Positions 27,472 to 34,555 of a stretch of DNA of 40,724 bases are shown here, piece after piece. The notes below the pieces were generated by a model. It was not told the origin of the DNA. It worked only from the letters and a program-made list of their open reading frames with translations, and did not search any database. Location: positions 1 to 40,724 of the forward strand of contig JAFGCW010000044.1 of NCBI GenBank assembly GCA_016932435.1, given 5' to 3'. The stretch's first letter is position 1, and each line of letters opens with the position of its first letter. The translations under genes and the position numbers were made by a program. The stretch comes from Dehalococcoidales bacterium. GTDB lineage: Bacteria > Chloroflexota > Dehalococcoidia > Dehalococcoidales > UBA2162.

Positions 27472-27491
27472 GTAGGAGGTAAATGAAGTAG
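27472..27491 (+). other. Orphan ribosome-binding site with a two-codon ORF
   Basis: Just after the acyl-CoA dehydrogenase stop, GTAGGAGGT (27472-27480) is followed by ATG AAG TAG (27483-27491). A strong initiation signal without a gene suggests the remnant of a lost downstream gene, now replaced by the convergent pseudogene. This is a speculative reading of a short motif. Confidence 0.3.
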
Positions 27492-27510
27492 TACAGTGAC
27501 CAGATGAGAC

Positions 27511-28501
27511 CTATGATTGGTTTATATAGCCGTTTTCCCTGAACCAGTCGATTGCCTTTTCTATTGTGGTCCTGACCGGAGTCTGGTGCATACCGAGTTC
27601 GTTGACTGCTTTTGAACAATCATAGTAATAGTATTTATTGATGATTTTGGCATTGTAGACTGAAATCATCGGTGCTTTTCTTGTAACAGCTGATAGTACT
27701 TCGGATAGATATGCCAGCGTGATGCCGACCGGATAAGTGATTTTCATCTTCGGGGGTTCGACACCGCCGATCTCTCCTAACAGGTTGAACATCTCCTTGA
27801 TAGTCATATTTTCATTACCGAGAATATATCTTTCACCCGTTTTCCCTTTTTTAGCTGCAAGCACGTGACCGCGTGCGACGTCCTCGACATCGACAAAGGT
27901 TAGTCCCGGCATTGATATAACCCGGCATTTTTCTGTTCATGAGGTTTACGATGTATGCTCCGGAAGGAGTAGGCTTGATATCGCGTACTCCCATCACTAC
28001 AGATGGATTGACAATAACTACCGGCAGCCCCTGCCGAAAAAACTTCATGGCTTCCAGTTCACCGAGAGGTTTTGTTCTTATATAAGGATCATCCATCAAG
28101 CCGTTGAACTCGGTCTCTTCATTGGCTGGCTTATCTCTGACTCCGTAACCTACTGCGGCAATACTGCTGGTATAGACCACCTTCTCTGTTCCTTGCTCCA
28201 GCGCGGCTTGCAGGGAAGACCTGGTTCCCTCGATGTTCATCTCATCGAACGTTTTCGGATTTGGTACCCAGTCTGTATACAAAGCAGCAGCCTGGTACAT
28301 CGTATCGCATCCTTCAAGGGCGGACTTTACTGATTCTTTGTCCCTGATATCACCGTATACTTTCTCTATATCAAGGCCTTCCAGGTTCTGGAGATTGCTG
28401 GTCTCTCTTACAAGTGCCTTGACTTCTACTCCGTCTTTAAGAAGTTCTCTGACTATGCTGGACCCGATAAAGCCGTTGGCTCCTGTAACGAGAGATTTCA
28501 T
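27511..28501 (-). pseudogene. NAD-dependent epimerase/dihydroflavonol reductase-like gene, frameshifted
   Basis: The first frame (28501 to 27851) has the Rossmann TGANGFIG motif (residues 6-13), a YIRTK pair matching the SDR YxxxK, and runs to NRKMPGYINAG. The protein then continues in another frame as LTFVDVEDVARGHVLAAKKG to the stop at 27511. The two parts join if one extra base at about 27904-27907 (GGGA on the coding strand) is removed. The total is 991 nt, that is 330 codons plus one base. The restored 329-aa protein would be a normal extended SDR of the DFR/HpnA type, acting on a hydroxy/keto or sugar-like substrate. AGGAG precedes ATG 28501. Either a real mutation or a base-call error. 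Confidence 0.85.
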
Positions 28502-28931
28502 TTTTATTCTCCTTAAGCGTGGCTGTTTACAGGTGCTTATAATCTAAAACCGGCTGTGTATAATGTAAAGAGAGTAATTCATTACGAAGTTACGTCACCT
28601 TCCTGCCGTTTCTCCTAATATTCTCTACTCAGCAGATTCAAAGGTCTACCTTTAGTGGGAAGAATTGTGTAATCATTTTCCCTCCCCCGACTCCTCACCC
28701 ATTCCGGCAATCATTCCATGCTATTAATAGACGATCCTCGAACGTAAACAAGCCTATTTTCGAAAATCCCCTTTCCATTTGGAGAGGGGATTATTCGTAA
28801 CAGGCTGCAAGTCCGCCGCAGTTCACCTGAAATGAACGAAGGAGGAGGTGAGGTAAAAAATATAAAAAAATGATTCAAAAGTAGAAAACAACTCGTTGCA
28901 GGAGATATGCTATCATTAAGAGAGAGTAAAA
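28502..28931. other. Intergenic region, 430 nt
   Basis: It separates the divergent epimerase pseudogene and trmO. It holds one copy of a hairpin repeat (28680-28804) and a purine-rich stretch (GAAGGAGGAGGTGAGG, 28838-28853) followed by A-rich sequence. The latter is a ribosome-binding-like signal without a credible gene: the only nearby frames are 4 codons (ATG 28870) and 13 codons (ATG 28832). No RNA gene was recognised. Confidence 0.5.
28680..28804 (+). repeat. Hairpin repeat, copy 1
   Basis: An imperfect copy of the sequence at 30070-30197. Both begin CCCTCCCCCG, share GGCAA about 16 nt later, then TATTTTCGA, a hairpin and a nearly identical TCGTAAC end. In both, the hairpin starts exactly 85 nt after the first base. 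Here the hairpin is a 12-bp stem (28765-28776 with 28781-28792, one G-T pair) and loop ATTT. No T-tract follows, so it is not a standard terminator. Confidence 0.7.
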
Positions 28932-29372
28932 ATGGCCGAAAAACCGGAAATAATACTTAAACCCATCGGATTCGTCCGCAATAAGTATGAAGAAAATCCT
29001 GACCAGGAAGACTGGTGGCAGGAACTTGTCTCCGAGATAGTGATTGATGAGAACCTCGAAGAAGGGCTGGACAGTCTGGAAAAGTACTCGTATTACATCA
29101 TTCTCTACTGGCTTCATAAACGTGATAGAGATAATCTTCCACTCAGGATAAATCCCAAAGGGAGAAAAGATATCCCGAAGCGCGGGTTGTTCGCCACGCG
29201 AACACCGGACAGGCCTAATCCTGTCGGTATGATTACCGTAAAACTCCTTAAGCGCGAAGGGAATGTGCTAACCGTTCAGGGACTGGACGCCCTTGATGGT
29301 ACACCGGTAATCGATATCAAGCCCTGGAATATCGGCTATGACGCAATGGACGGCGAAGTATACCGTGACTGA
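28932..29372 (+). CDS. trmO: tRNA (N6-threonylcarbamoyladenosine37-N6)-methyltransferase, TrmO/TsaA type
   Basis: 146-aa SAM-dependent enzyme of the TsaA/YaeB beta-barrel family, which methylates t6A37 in some tRNAs. Family motifs are PIGFVRNKY at the N-terminus, GLFATRTPDRPNPVGMITVKLL in the centre (quoted here as ATRTPDRPNPVG) and LDALDGTPVIDIKPW near the C-terminus. It is the short, single-domain form. It overlaps the following glycosylase by 8 nt if that gene starts at GTG 29365, so the two are translationally coupled. The family also has members of uncertain substrate, so the exact target is inferred. Confidence 0.85.
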   Translation: MAEKPEIILKPIGFVRNKYEENPDQEDWWQELVSEIVIDENLEEGLDSLEKYSYYIILYWLHKRDRDNLPLRINPKGRKDIPKRGLFATRTPDRPNPVGMITVKLLKREGNVLTVQGLDALDGTPVIDIKPWNIGYDAMDGEVYRD

Positions 29373-30036
29373 GTCCGTAAAAACTCTGCTGGAGGAGATT
29401 TATCACCGTCTCTTTGACAAATACAGACCGCAGCACTGGTGGCCCGGCGAAACTCCGTTCGAGGTAATGATCGGGGCGGTACTTACCCAGTCGGCCGCCT
29501 GGAAAAATGTTGAGACTGCCATATCAAATTTGAAAATATCAGGGCTGATGTCGCCTGCCACCCTCAGAGAAAAATCTCCGGAAGAGGTTGCTCCTCTGAT
29601 ACGTTCCGCCGTCTATTACAACGTCAAAGCCCGTAAGCTGAAAGCCCTCGTGGAATACATCGGAAATGCCTGTGATGATAACCTCGATAGACTGTTTGAA
29701 AAAGATACCGGACAGCTTCGCGATGAGCTTCTGGCTGTCTGGGGAATCGGCGAGGAAACCGCCGACTCCATACTCCTCTATGCTGCGAACAAACCGGTCT
29801 TTGTCATAGATGCCTACACCCGTCGGATAATGAGCCGCATCGGTATCCAGCCGGAGAATGATACTTACTCAGGCTGGCAGGACATGTTTATGAATAACCT
29901 CCCAGCCGACGCAGTCCTGTTCAACGAATACCACGCCCTCCTCGTCCGACTCGGTAAAGAAACCTGTCGCCCCAAACCCCTCTGCCCTGGGTGCCCTCTC
30001 TCTGATATCTGCCTATCTGCTGTAGGTCAATCGTAG
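29365..30036 (+). CDS. Endonuclease III-like DNA glycosylase (MagIII-like) with Fe-S cluster
   Basis: 223-aa HhH-GPD protein. The N-terminal QHWWPGETPFEVMIGAVLTQ is typical of the EndoIII-related/MagIII branch. The helix-hairpin-helix is GIGEETADS (127-135) and the catalytic Asp is D149 (VIDAYT). EndoIII has Lys in GVGRKTA, but here the position is Glu, so a monofunctional glycosylase without lyase activity is expected, as in 3-methyladenine glycosylase MagIII. Cysteines C201, C207, C210 and C216 form the [4Fe-4S] motif, with a 5-residue first gap rather than EndoIII's 6. GTG 29365 gives a family-like start; ATG 29338 would add nine residues. It probably removes alkylated purines. Confidence 0.82.
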   Translation: MTESVKTLLEEIYHRLFDKYRPQHWWPGETPFEVMIGAVLTQSAAWKNVETAISNLKISGLMSPATLREKSPEEVAPLIRSAVYYNVKARKLKALVEYIGNACDDNLDRLFEKDTGQLRDELLAVWGIGEETADSILLYAANKPVFVIDAYTRRIMSRIGIQPENDTYSGWQDMFMNNLPADAVLFNEYHALLVRLGKETCRPKPLCPGCPLSDICLSAVGQS

Positions 30037-30069
30037 GTGGATGAAATCTATATAAAGCTCCTAAACACT

Positions 30070-30197
30070 CCCTCCCCCGCTCTCTATCTACTTAGGCAAC
30101 CGTCCTACATCTTAAAAAGCTAAACATAGACTGCTATGAATCTTATTTTCGAGCAACCCTCTTTCCTTATTTAAGGAGAGAGGGTTAACTCGTAACT
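30070..30197 (+). repeat. Hairpin repeat, copy 2
   Basis: Same orientation and layout as 28680-28804: CCCTCCCCCG at the start, hairpin 85 nt later, CTCGTAACTGG at the end. The hairpin here is a 14-bp stem (30155-30168 with 30173-30186, one G-T pair) and loop ATTT. Arms differ in sequence from copy 1 yet both still pair, which suggests compensatory change. The two copies bracket trmO and the glycosylase gene. Confidence 0.7.
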
Positions 30198-30345
30198 GGG
30201 AGAGAGGATAATAAATAAAAAGTATATAAGTATCTGAAAAACCTGAAATCATTTCGTCAGAAAATCATAGTTACTATTACCAGGAAAGAGGTAAGACTCC
30301 ATTTCTACAAAACGACTCGTTTCAGCGTCGAATTAATAGCAAGAT

Positions 30346-30374
30346 TTGACGCCTTCGGCTGCATTGTCTAAAGT
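30346..30374 (+). promoter_or_regulatory. Possible promoter of the phosphoesterase gene
   Basis: TTGACG (30346-30351), 17-nt spacer, TAAAGT (30369-30374, 4 of 6). Transcription would begin only a few bases before ATG 30387, and no ribosome-binding site is visible, so the mRNA could be nearly leaderless. Confidence 0.35.
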
Positions 30375-30386
30375 ATTACTATACAG

Positions 30387-30908
30387 ATGCTTATCGGACT
30401 TATTTCGGATACCCACCTTGCGAAGCCGGAGGAGGAACTCCCTTCCCAGATTGAGGCAGTATTTAAAGACGTCGAACTCATTCTGCATGCTGGTGATATC
30501 TGGGTGCCGTCAGCCCTGGACCAGCTGGAATCCATCGCGCCTGTGATGGCTGCCTGGGGCGACGATGATATGGAATCGGACCTCGGTGGTGATCCCCGGA
30601 TGTTGGATGAGCGCTCTGTTTATATTGATGGAGTTACCCTGTGGATTATGCATGAAAAGCCAGCCTTCGGCACGATAGTCCCTAGGGAGAATAAGATTTT
30701 CTCACGGAGTACGGAACCTGAACGAGAGATCCCACATGCTGTAATCTACGGCCATACCCACAAGGCGTTGATAGAAAACCATAAAGGCGTCCTGGTTATT
30801 AACCCCGGCAGCCCCACCTGGCCGAATAACTTCCCTGAACTGGGGACAGTCGGTCTTCTCTCGATAGAATCCGGCAAGGTAGATGCCCGGATTATCCAGC
30901 TTGAATAG
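30387..30908 (+). CDS. YfcE/MJ0936-type metallophosphoesterase
   Basis: 173-aa single-domain calcineurin-like phosphodiesterase. Metal-binding motifs are D8 and H10 (SDTHL), D37 (HAGDI), H89 (IMHEK) and H123/H125 (GHTH). The third motif, normally GN(H/C)D, reads GDDD (58-61), with Asp in place of the conserved Asn. Family members hydrolyse phosphodiesters such as bis-pNPP in vitro; the physiological substrate is unknown. No clear ribosome-binding site precedes ATG 30387. It stands alone between the glycosylase and the crotonase operon. Confidence 0.85.
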   Translation: MLIGLISDTHLAKPEEELPSQIEAVFKDVELILHAGDIWVPSALDQLESIAPVMAAWGDDDMESDLGGDPRMLDERSVYIDGVTLWIMHEKPAFGTIVPRENKIFSRSTEPEREIPHAVIYGHTHKALIENHKGVLVINPGSPTWPNNFPELGTVGLLSIESGKVDARIIQLE

Positions 30909-31032
30909 ATTTATTCACCTCCATACTACTAGGTACATTTTAAGCGAACTTTCATGCCTGGTAGCGATCTGTATCATCAGGTTGTCTCTCTTGTGTAAAG
31001 GGGGAAAAAGAGGGATTTAAATCCCCTCAACC

Positions 31033-31061
31033 TTGACGTGGATTACCCAGTTCGGTATTAT
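31033..31061 (+). promoter_or_regulatory. Promoter of the crotonase-ligase operon
   Basis: TTGACG (31033-31038), an exact 17-nt spacer and TATTAT (31056-31061), followed 52 nt later by ATG 31114. A 14-bp perfect palindrome GGGATTTAAATCCC (31012-31025) lies just upstream of the -35 and could bind an activator. Confidence 0.6.
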
Positions 31062-31113
31062 AGCTTCTAACCTGTATATACTATAACCGGTCAATTTGAC
31101 AAGGAGTTACCAG

Positions 31114-31836
31114 ATGGCTGCCATCCAGATTGAAAAGAAAAACCATATCGCACGTATTACACTGAATCGACCTGAGGTTGATAACAGGATTAATCTACAA
31201 TTAGCTCAGGAGATGGAAGAAATATGTACCGCCGTTAACCAGGACGATGATATTTATGTGGTGTTACTTACCGGGACCGGTGAAAAATTCTGTTGCGGAA
31301 GCGAAATAAAGTCAAATACTGCTGCGTCGGTTGCCGGTATAGAAAAACCGGTTATCGCTGCAATAAACGGTGATGCCATCGGAGACGGACTTGAACTGGC
31401 CTTGAGCTGTGATATCCGAATAACAGCAGACAGCGCTATATTCGGACTCCCTCAGCTTGAATCCGGCGTAATTCCGTCGGACGGCGGAACCCAGCGTCTG
31501 CCGCGTCTTATAGGAAAAGGGAAAGCCCTGGAATTAATACTGACGGCAGAAACCATTAACGCGACTGAAGCCTTCGACATCGGGCTGGTCAGCAAGGTAG
31601 TTCCTGCAACTGAATTAGCCGCGGAAGCGGAAGCACTGGTGAAAGGAATAGCCACCAAGGCGCCGATTTCTCTCCGGTACGTCAAAGAAGCGGTTAATAA
31701 GGGAATGGATATGACCATGGAACAGGGACTTCGTCTTGAAGCCGACCTGTATCTGCTGCTGCATACCACCGCTGACAGGACAGAAGGTATAACCGCCTTC
31801 CTGGAGAAAAGAACACCTGATTTCAAAGGAGAATAA
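31114..31836 (+). CDS. Enoyl-CoA hydratase/isomerase family protein (crotonase 1)
   Basis: 240-aa crotonase. The fold motifs are ARITLNRPEVDN, FCCGSEI (oxyanion hole region), GDGLELALSCDIRI with E94 at the first catalytic Glu position, and GGTQRLPRLIG. The second catalytic Glu (PEILLG in hydratase) is Gln114 here (LPQLESG), so straightforward hydratase chemistry is doubtful; isomerase, hydrolase or lyase activity is possible. The stretch after the first oxyanion motif is shorter than usual. ATG 31114 has AAGGAG 7 nt upstream; TTG 31096 precedes that site. First gene of an operon with a second crotonase and a ligase. Confidence 0.85.
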   Translation: MAAIQIEKKNHIARITLNRPEVDNRINLQLAQEMEEICTAVNQDDDIYVVLLTGTGEKFCCGSEIKSNTAASVAGIEKPVIAAINGDAIGDGLELALSCDIRITADSAIFGLPQLESGVIPSDGGTQRLPRLIGKGKALELILTAETINATEAFDIGLVSKVVPATELAAEAEALVKGIATKAPISLRYVKEAVNKGMDMTMEQGLRLEADLYLLLHTTADRTEGITAFLEKRTPDFKGE

Positions 31837-31841
31837 CAAAC

Positions 31842-31874
31842 ATTGTCATTCCCGCGAAGGCGGGAATCCATAAT
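31842..31874. repeat. REP-like palindrome, copy 1
   Basis: Core ATTCCCGC GAAG GCGGGAAT (31848-31867), an 8-bp perfect stem with a 4-nt loop, flanked by TTGTC and CCAT. The same 30-odd bases recur at 34487-34519. This type of intergenic palindrome is common in many bacterial genomes. Here it sits 5 nt after the crotonase 1 stop. Confidence 0.85.
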
Positions 31875-31922
31875 GCTAAATACAGGGGATAGAGTTAAAA
31901 AGATAAAGAAAAAAGAGTTGAA

Positions 31923-32645
31923 ATGAGTGATTTCGAGACTATACTCTACGAAAAGAAGAAAGGCACTGCTTACGTAACCTTAAACAGGCCGAAAGCTCTG
32001 AACGCCTATAATATCAAGATGCGTGATGAGATGTACCAGGTACTCGGGGCAGTCAGAGACGACCCTGATGTGAGAGTGATAATCTTCAGCGGAGCCGGAG
32101 ATAAAGCATTCTGTGCGGGAGCAGACCTTACGGAGTTCCTTACTGCACCGTCGCCGGTAATCGCCCGGCAGGTGCGTTTCGAACGCGACGTGTGGAGCAG
32201 GTTTCTTGGCATAGAAAAGCCGATAATCGCCGCCATACACGGATATGTCCTCGGTGACGGTGTTGAGATAGCCGGCTGCTGCGATATCAGGATCGCCTCG
32301 GATGACGTGCAGTTCGGTACACCGGAGATGGGACTGGGAATAATTACAGCCGCTGGTGGAAGTCAGACCGTACCCCGAATAATAAACAGGTCTCATGCTA
32401 TGGATGTCCTGATCACCGGGCGTTGGGTAAAAGCTGAAGAAGCCCTGAAGATGAAACTGGTCAATAAAATCGTAACGCGTGATGAACTGATGCCCGTTGC
32501 TGAGAACATAGCCGATAAAATAAAATCGTTCGACCCGGTAGCGGTAAGTTGTGTCAAACAGGCAGTTACCAGGGGAATGGATATGACGTTAAGCCAGGGG
32601 CTTGAACTTGAATCTACCCTTGCCAGGAGGTTGACGGCTTCTTAA
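31923..32645 (+). CDS. Enoyl-CoA hydratase/isomerase family protein (crotonase 2)
   Basis: 240-aa crotonase. Motifs are AYVTLNRPKALNAYN, FCAGADLTEF (oxyanion hole), GDGVEIAGCCDIRIA with E115, and FGTPEMGLGI with E135, so both classical catalytic Glu residues are present. It therefore fits a true enoyl-CoA hydratase (trans-2-enoyl-CoA + H2O to 3-hydroxyacyl-CoA). It shares the MDMT(M/L)xQGLxLE C-terminal motif with crotonase 1, pointing to an old duplication. The ribosome-binding site before ATG 31923 is weak. It lies 86 nt after crotonase 1, with a REP-like palindrome between. Confidence 0.88.
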   Translation: MSDFETILYEKKKGTAYVTLNRPKALNAYNIKMRDEMYQVLGAVRDDPDVRVIIFSGAGDKAFCAGADLTEFLTAPSPVIARQVRFERDVWSRFLGIEKPIIAAIHGYVLGDGVEIAGCCDIRIASDDVQFGTPEMGLGIITAAGGSQTVPRIINRSHAMDVLITGRWVKAEEALKMKLVNKIVTRDELMPVAENIADKIKSFDPVAVSCVKQAVTRGMDMTLSQGLELESTLARRLTAS

Positions 32646-32713
32646 CTATACCGTGAATACCGGAATCCCTATACCTCTTCGTAAGGACTTGAAAAAATAC
32701 AGGAGGTCGCTAA

Positions 32714-34270
32714 GTGAATACTACGGAATTCTTGAGTATCGCCAGTGCGATATGCCCCGATAAATGTGCAATCGTATTCGAAGATTGCAGGCGTTCTTTT
32801 TCGGAGTTAAATGAACGGGTAAACCGGCTGGGCAGTGCCCTGATGAATCTAGGTGTCCGGAAGGGCGACAGGGTGGCAATGCTGCAGGTGAATACCTCCC
32901 AGTGTGTTGAAGTATATTTTGCCGTTGCCAAGATAGGTGCAATCTATGTGCCGCTGAACTTCAGGGCGAAAGGCGCTGAACTTACCTATATGCTGAACAG
33001 CTCGGAATCAAATACCATATTGATGGGTGACCGCTATGTTGACCTGGTTAAGTCGATAAAACCTGACCTGGAAACGGTTAAGAATTATATCTCACTGGAT
33101 GATAAGTATGACGATTTGTTGTATTACGAGGACCTTATCAGGGAAGGTTCTCCCGAGGACATTTATACCGAGATCGGGGATGATGACACTACGATATTGA
33201 TGTATACAGCGGGAACGACCGGATTTCCCAAGGGAGTTATGCTTTCGCATAACAGTTTCTCGATATACGTACTCGAGAATGTGACACCTGCAGATCCGAT
33301 ATCGGAGGAAGGGAATATACTTACGGTTCCCCTGTACCACGTCGCAGGAATCCAGGCAATGATGGCTGCTATTTACGGCGGCAGGACGCTCGTGATGGAA
33401 AGGCAGTTCGAGCCGGTGGAATGGATGAGCCTGGTCCAGGCGGAAAGAGCCAACCGGGCGATGATGGTCCCAACCATGCTCAAGCAGCTTATGGATAACT
33501 CGGAATTTAAAAATTATGATCTCTCCAGTCTCAAAGTTATTACCTATGGTGCTGCGCCGATGCCGCTCGAAGTTATCAAGAAAGCCGTGGAGTTATTTCC
33601 CGGTGTCAGCTTTATAAATGCCTTCGGACAGACGGAAACAGCTTCGACTATCACTACCCTCAGCCCGGAAGACCACAATATTTCCGGTACGCTCGAAGAG
33701 AGAGAAAAGAAGCTGAAAAGGCTCTCATCTATCGGCAGGCCGATGGCTGATGTCGAGATGAAGATTATTAATGAGGACGGCAACGACGTACCCCAGGGCG
33801 AGGTGGGCGAAATAGTCGCTCGTGGTCCCAGGGTAATGAGCGGATACTGGAAAGATGAGGAAAAGACCGGTAATACTATCGATAAAGACGGCTGGGTACA
33901 CACCGGCGACATGGGATATGTCGACGAAGAAGGCTACTTCTTCCTGGCGGGAAGGGCTACCGATATGATTATCCGTGCCGGCGAGAATATCTCACCGGAG
34001 GAAGTGGAAGGTGTGGTACTGTCACATCCCAAAGTCGACGATGCCGCCGTGATAGGTATCCCCGATGATGAATGGGGAGAACTGCCGGTGGCAATAGTCG
34101 TGGCTAAGAAGGGAGAAAACGCCACTCCGGAAGAGATAATGGAACACTGCCGGGCGAATCTCGCCAGCTTTAAGAGACCGAGATCTGTTTTCTTTGTAGA
34201 CGAACTCCCCCGCAACCAGATGGGGAAGATACTGAAGAAACAGCTTCGCGAGGAGTACGCCGGAAAGTAA
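32714..34270 (+). CDS. AMP-forming acyl-CoA synthetase (ligase)
   Basis: 518-aa ANL-family ligase that activates a carboxylic acid to its CoA thioester via an acyl-AMP. Motifs are the P-loop YTAGTTGFPKG (164-174), GQTETAS, the hinge region GWVHTGDMGYVDEEGYFFLAGR, and the catalytic Lys505 in NQMGKILKK. GTG 32714 follows AGGAGGT. The length is normal for medium-chain, branched or aromatic acyl ligases; the acid cannot be read from the sequence. It ends the crotonase operon before a strong terminator and supplies the entry step for the local acyl-CoA enzymes. Confidence 0.92.
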   Translation: MNTTEFLSIASAICPDKCAIVFEDCRRSFSELNERVNRLGSALMNLGVRKGDRVAMLQVNTSQCVEVYFAVAKIGAIYVPLNFRAKGAELTYMLNSSESNTILMGDRYVDLVKSIKPDLETVKNYISLDDKYDDLLYYEDLIREGSPEDIYTEIGDDDTTILMYTAGTTGFPKGVMLSHNSFSIYVLENVTPADPISEEGNILTVPLYHVAGIQAMMAAIYGGRTLVMERQFEPVEWMSLVQAERANRAMMVPTMLKQLMDNSEFKNYDLSSLKVITYGAAPMPLEVIKKAVELFPGVSFINAFGQTETASTITTLSPEDHNISGTLEEREKKLKRLSSIGRPMADVEMKIINEDGNDVPQGEVGEIVARGPRVMSGYWKDEEKTGNTIDKDGWVHTGDMGYVDEEGYFFLAGRATDMIIRAGENISPEEVEGVVLSHPKVDDAAVIGIPDDEWGELPVAIVVAKKGENATPEEIMEHCRANLASFKRPRSVFFVDELPRNQMGKILKKQLREEYAGK

Positions 34271-34302
34271 GTTCAACGACAATACAGGTTATATTCATGA
34301 AG

Positions 34303-34335
34303 TACACCGGCGCTTATACGCCGGTGTAGTTTTTC
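34303..34335 (+). terminator. Intrinsic terminator after the ligase gene
   Basis: A perfect 10-bp GC-rich stem (34303-34312 with 34319-34328), 6-nt loop CTTATA and a GTTTTTCC tail. It lies 32 nt after the ligase stop and ends the crotonase-crotonase-ligase operon. Confidence 0.9.
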
Positions 34336-34339
34336 CATT

Positions 34340-34439
34340 GTCATTATGAGGAGTCTGCCTACGGTGGACGACGTAATAATCTATAATAATTAATAGAGAT
34401 TGCCACGTCATTCACTTTTAACGAATTCCTCGCAACGAC
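34340..34439. repeat. Degenerate inverted-repeat element (MITE-like)
   Basis: The ends pair imperfectly: GTCATTATGAGGAG (34340-34353) matches the complement of 34426-34439 at 10 of 14 positions. An inner pair, GTAATAATCT (34373-34382) and AGATTGCCAC (34396-34405), matches at 7 of 10. The arms resemble the widespread GTCATTGCGAGGAG...GGCAATCT intergenic repeat family, here much decayed. It carries no coding frame. Confidence 0.55.
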
Positions 34440-34486
34440 GGTGAAGGTCTGTGGTTCCCAACTGCTTTCTATCCTTCCCGCCCCTT

Positions 34487-34519
34487 ATTGTCATTCCCGC
34501 GAAGGCGGGAATCCATTAT
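34487..34519. repeat. REP-like palindrome, copy 2
   Basis: The same element as at 31842-31874: ATTGTC, then core ATTCCCGC GAAG GCGGGAAT (34493-34512), then CCAT. Two TATAAT-like sequences follow (34517-34522 and 34531-34536) just before the GTPase gene, without a clear -35. Confidence 0.85.
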
Positions 34520-34555
34520 AATAGTACTGGTATAATTCCAGGAGTCTGGAGATAT

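Larger units (their letters stand above)
30037..30386. other. Intergenic region, 350 nt
   Basis: It lies between the glycosylase and the phosphoesterase genes, both +. It contains the second hairpin repeat (30070-30197), an A/T-rich stretch, and a possible promoter (30346-30374) for the phosphoesterase. No open frame or RNA gene was recognised. Confidence 0.5.

Noticed and set aside
28765..28792. Intrinsic terminator at the hairpin of repeat copy 1
   Set aside because: No T-tract follows on either strand, and neither flanking gene ends there; it is treated as part of a repeat.
28832..28882. Tiny peptides after a GAAGGAGGAGGTGAGG stretch
   Set aside because: Frames of 4 and 13 codons with no conservation evidence; probably purine-rich intergenic sequence.
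34451..34555. Longer start for the MeaB-like GTPase
   Set aside because: The extension translates through the REP-like repeat and has no conserved sequence; ATG 34556 has a ribosome-binding site.
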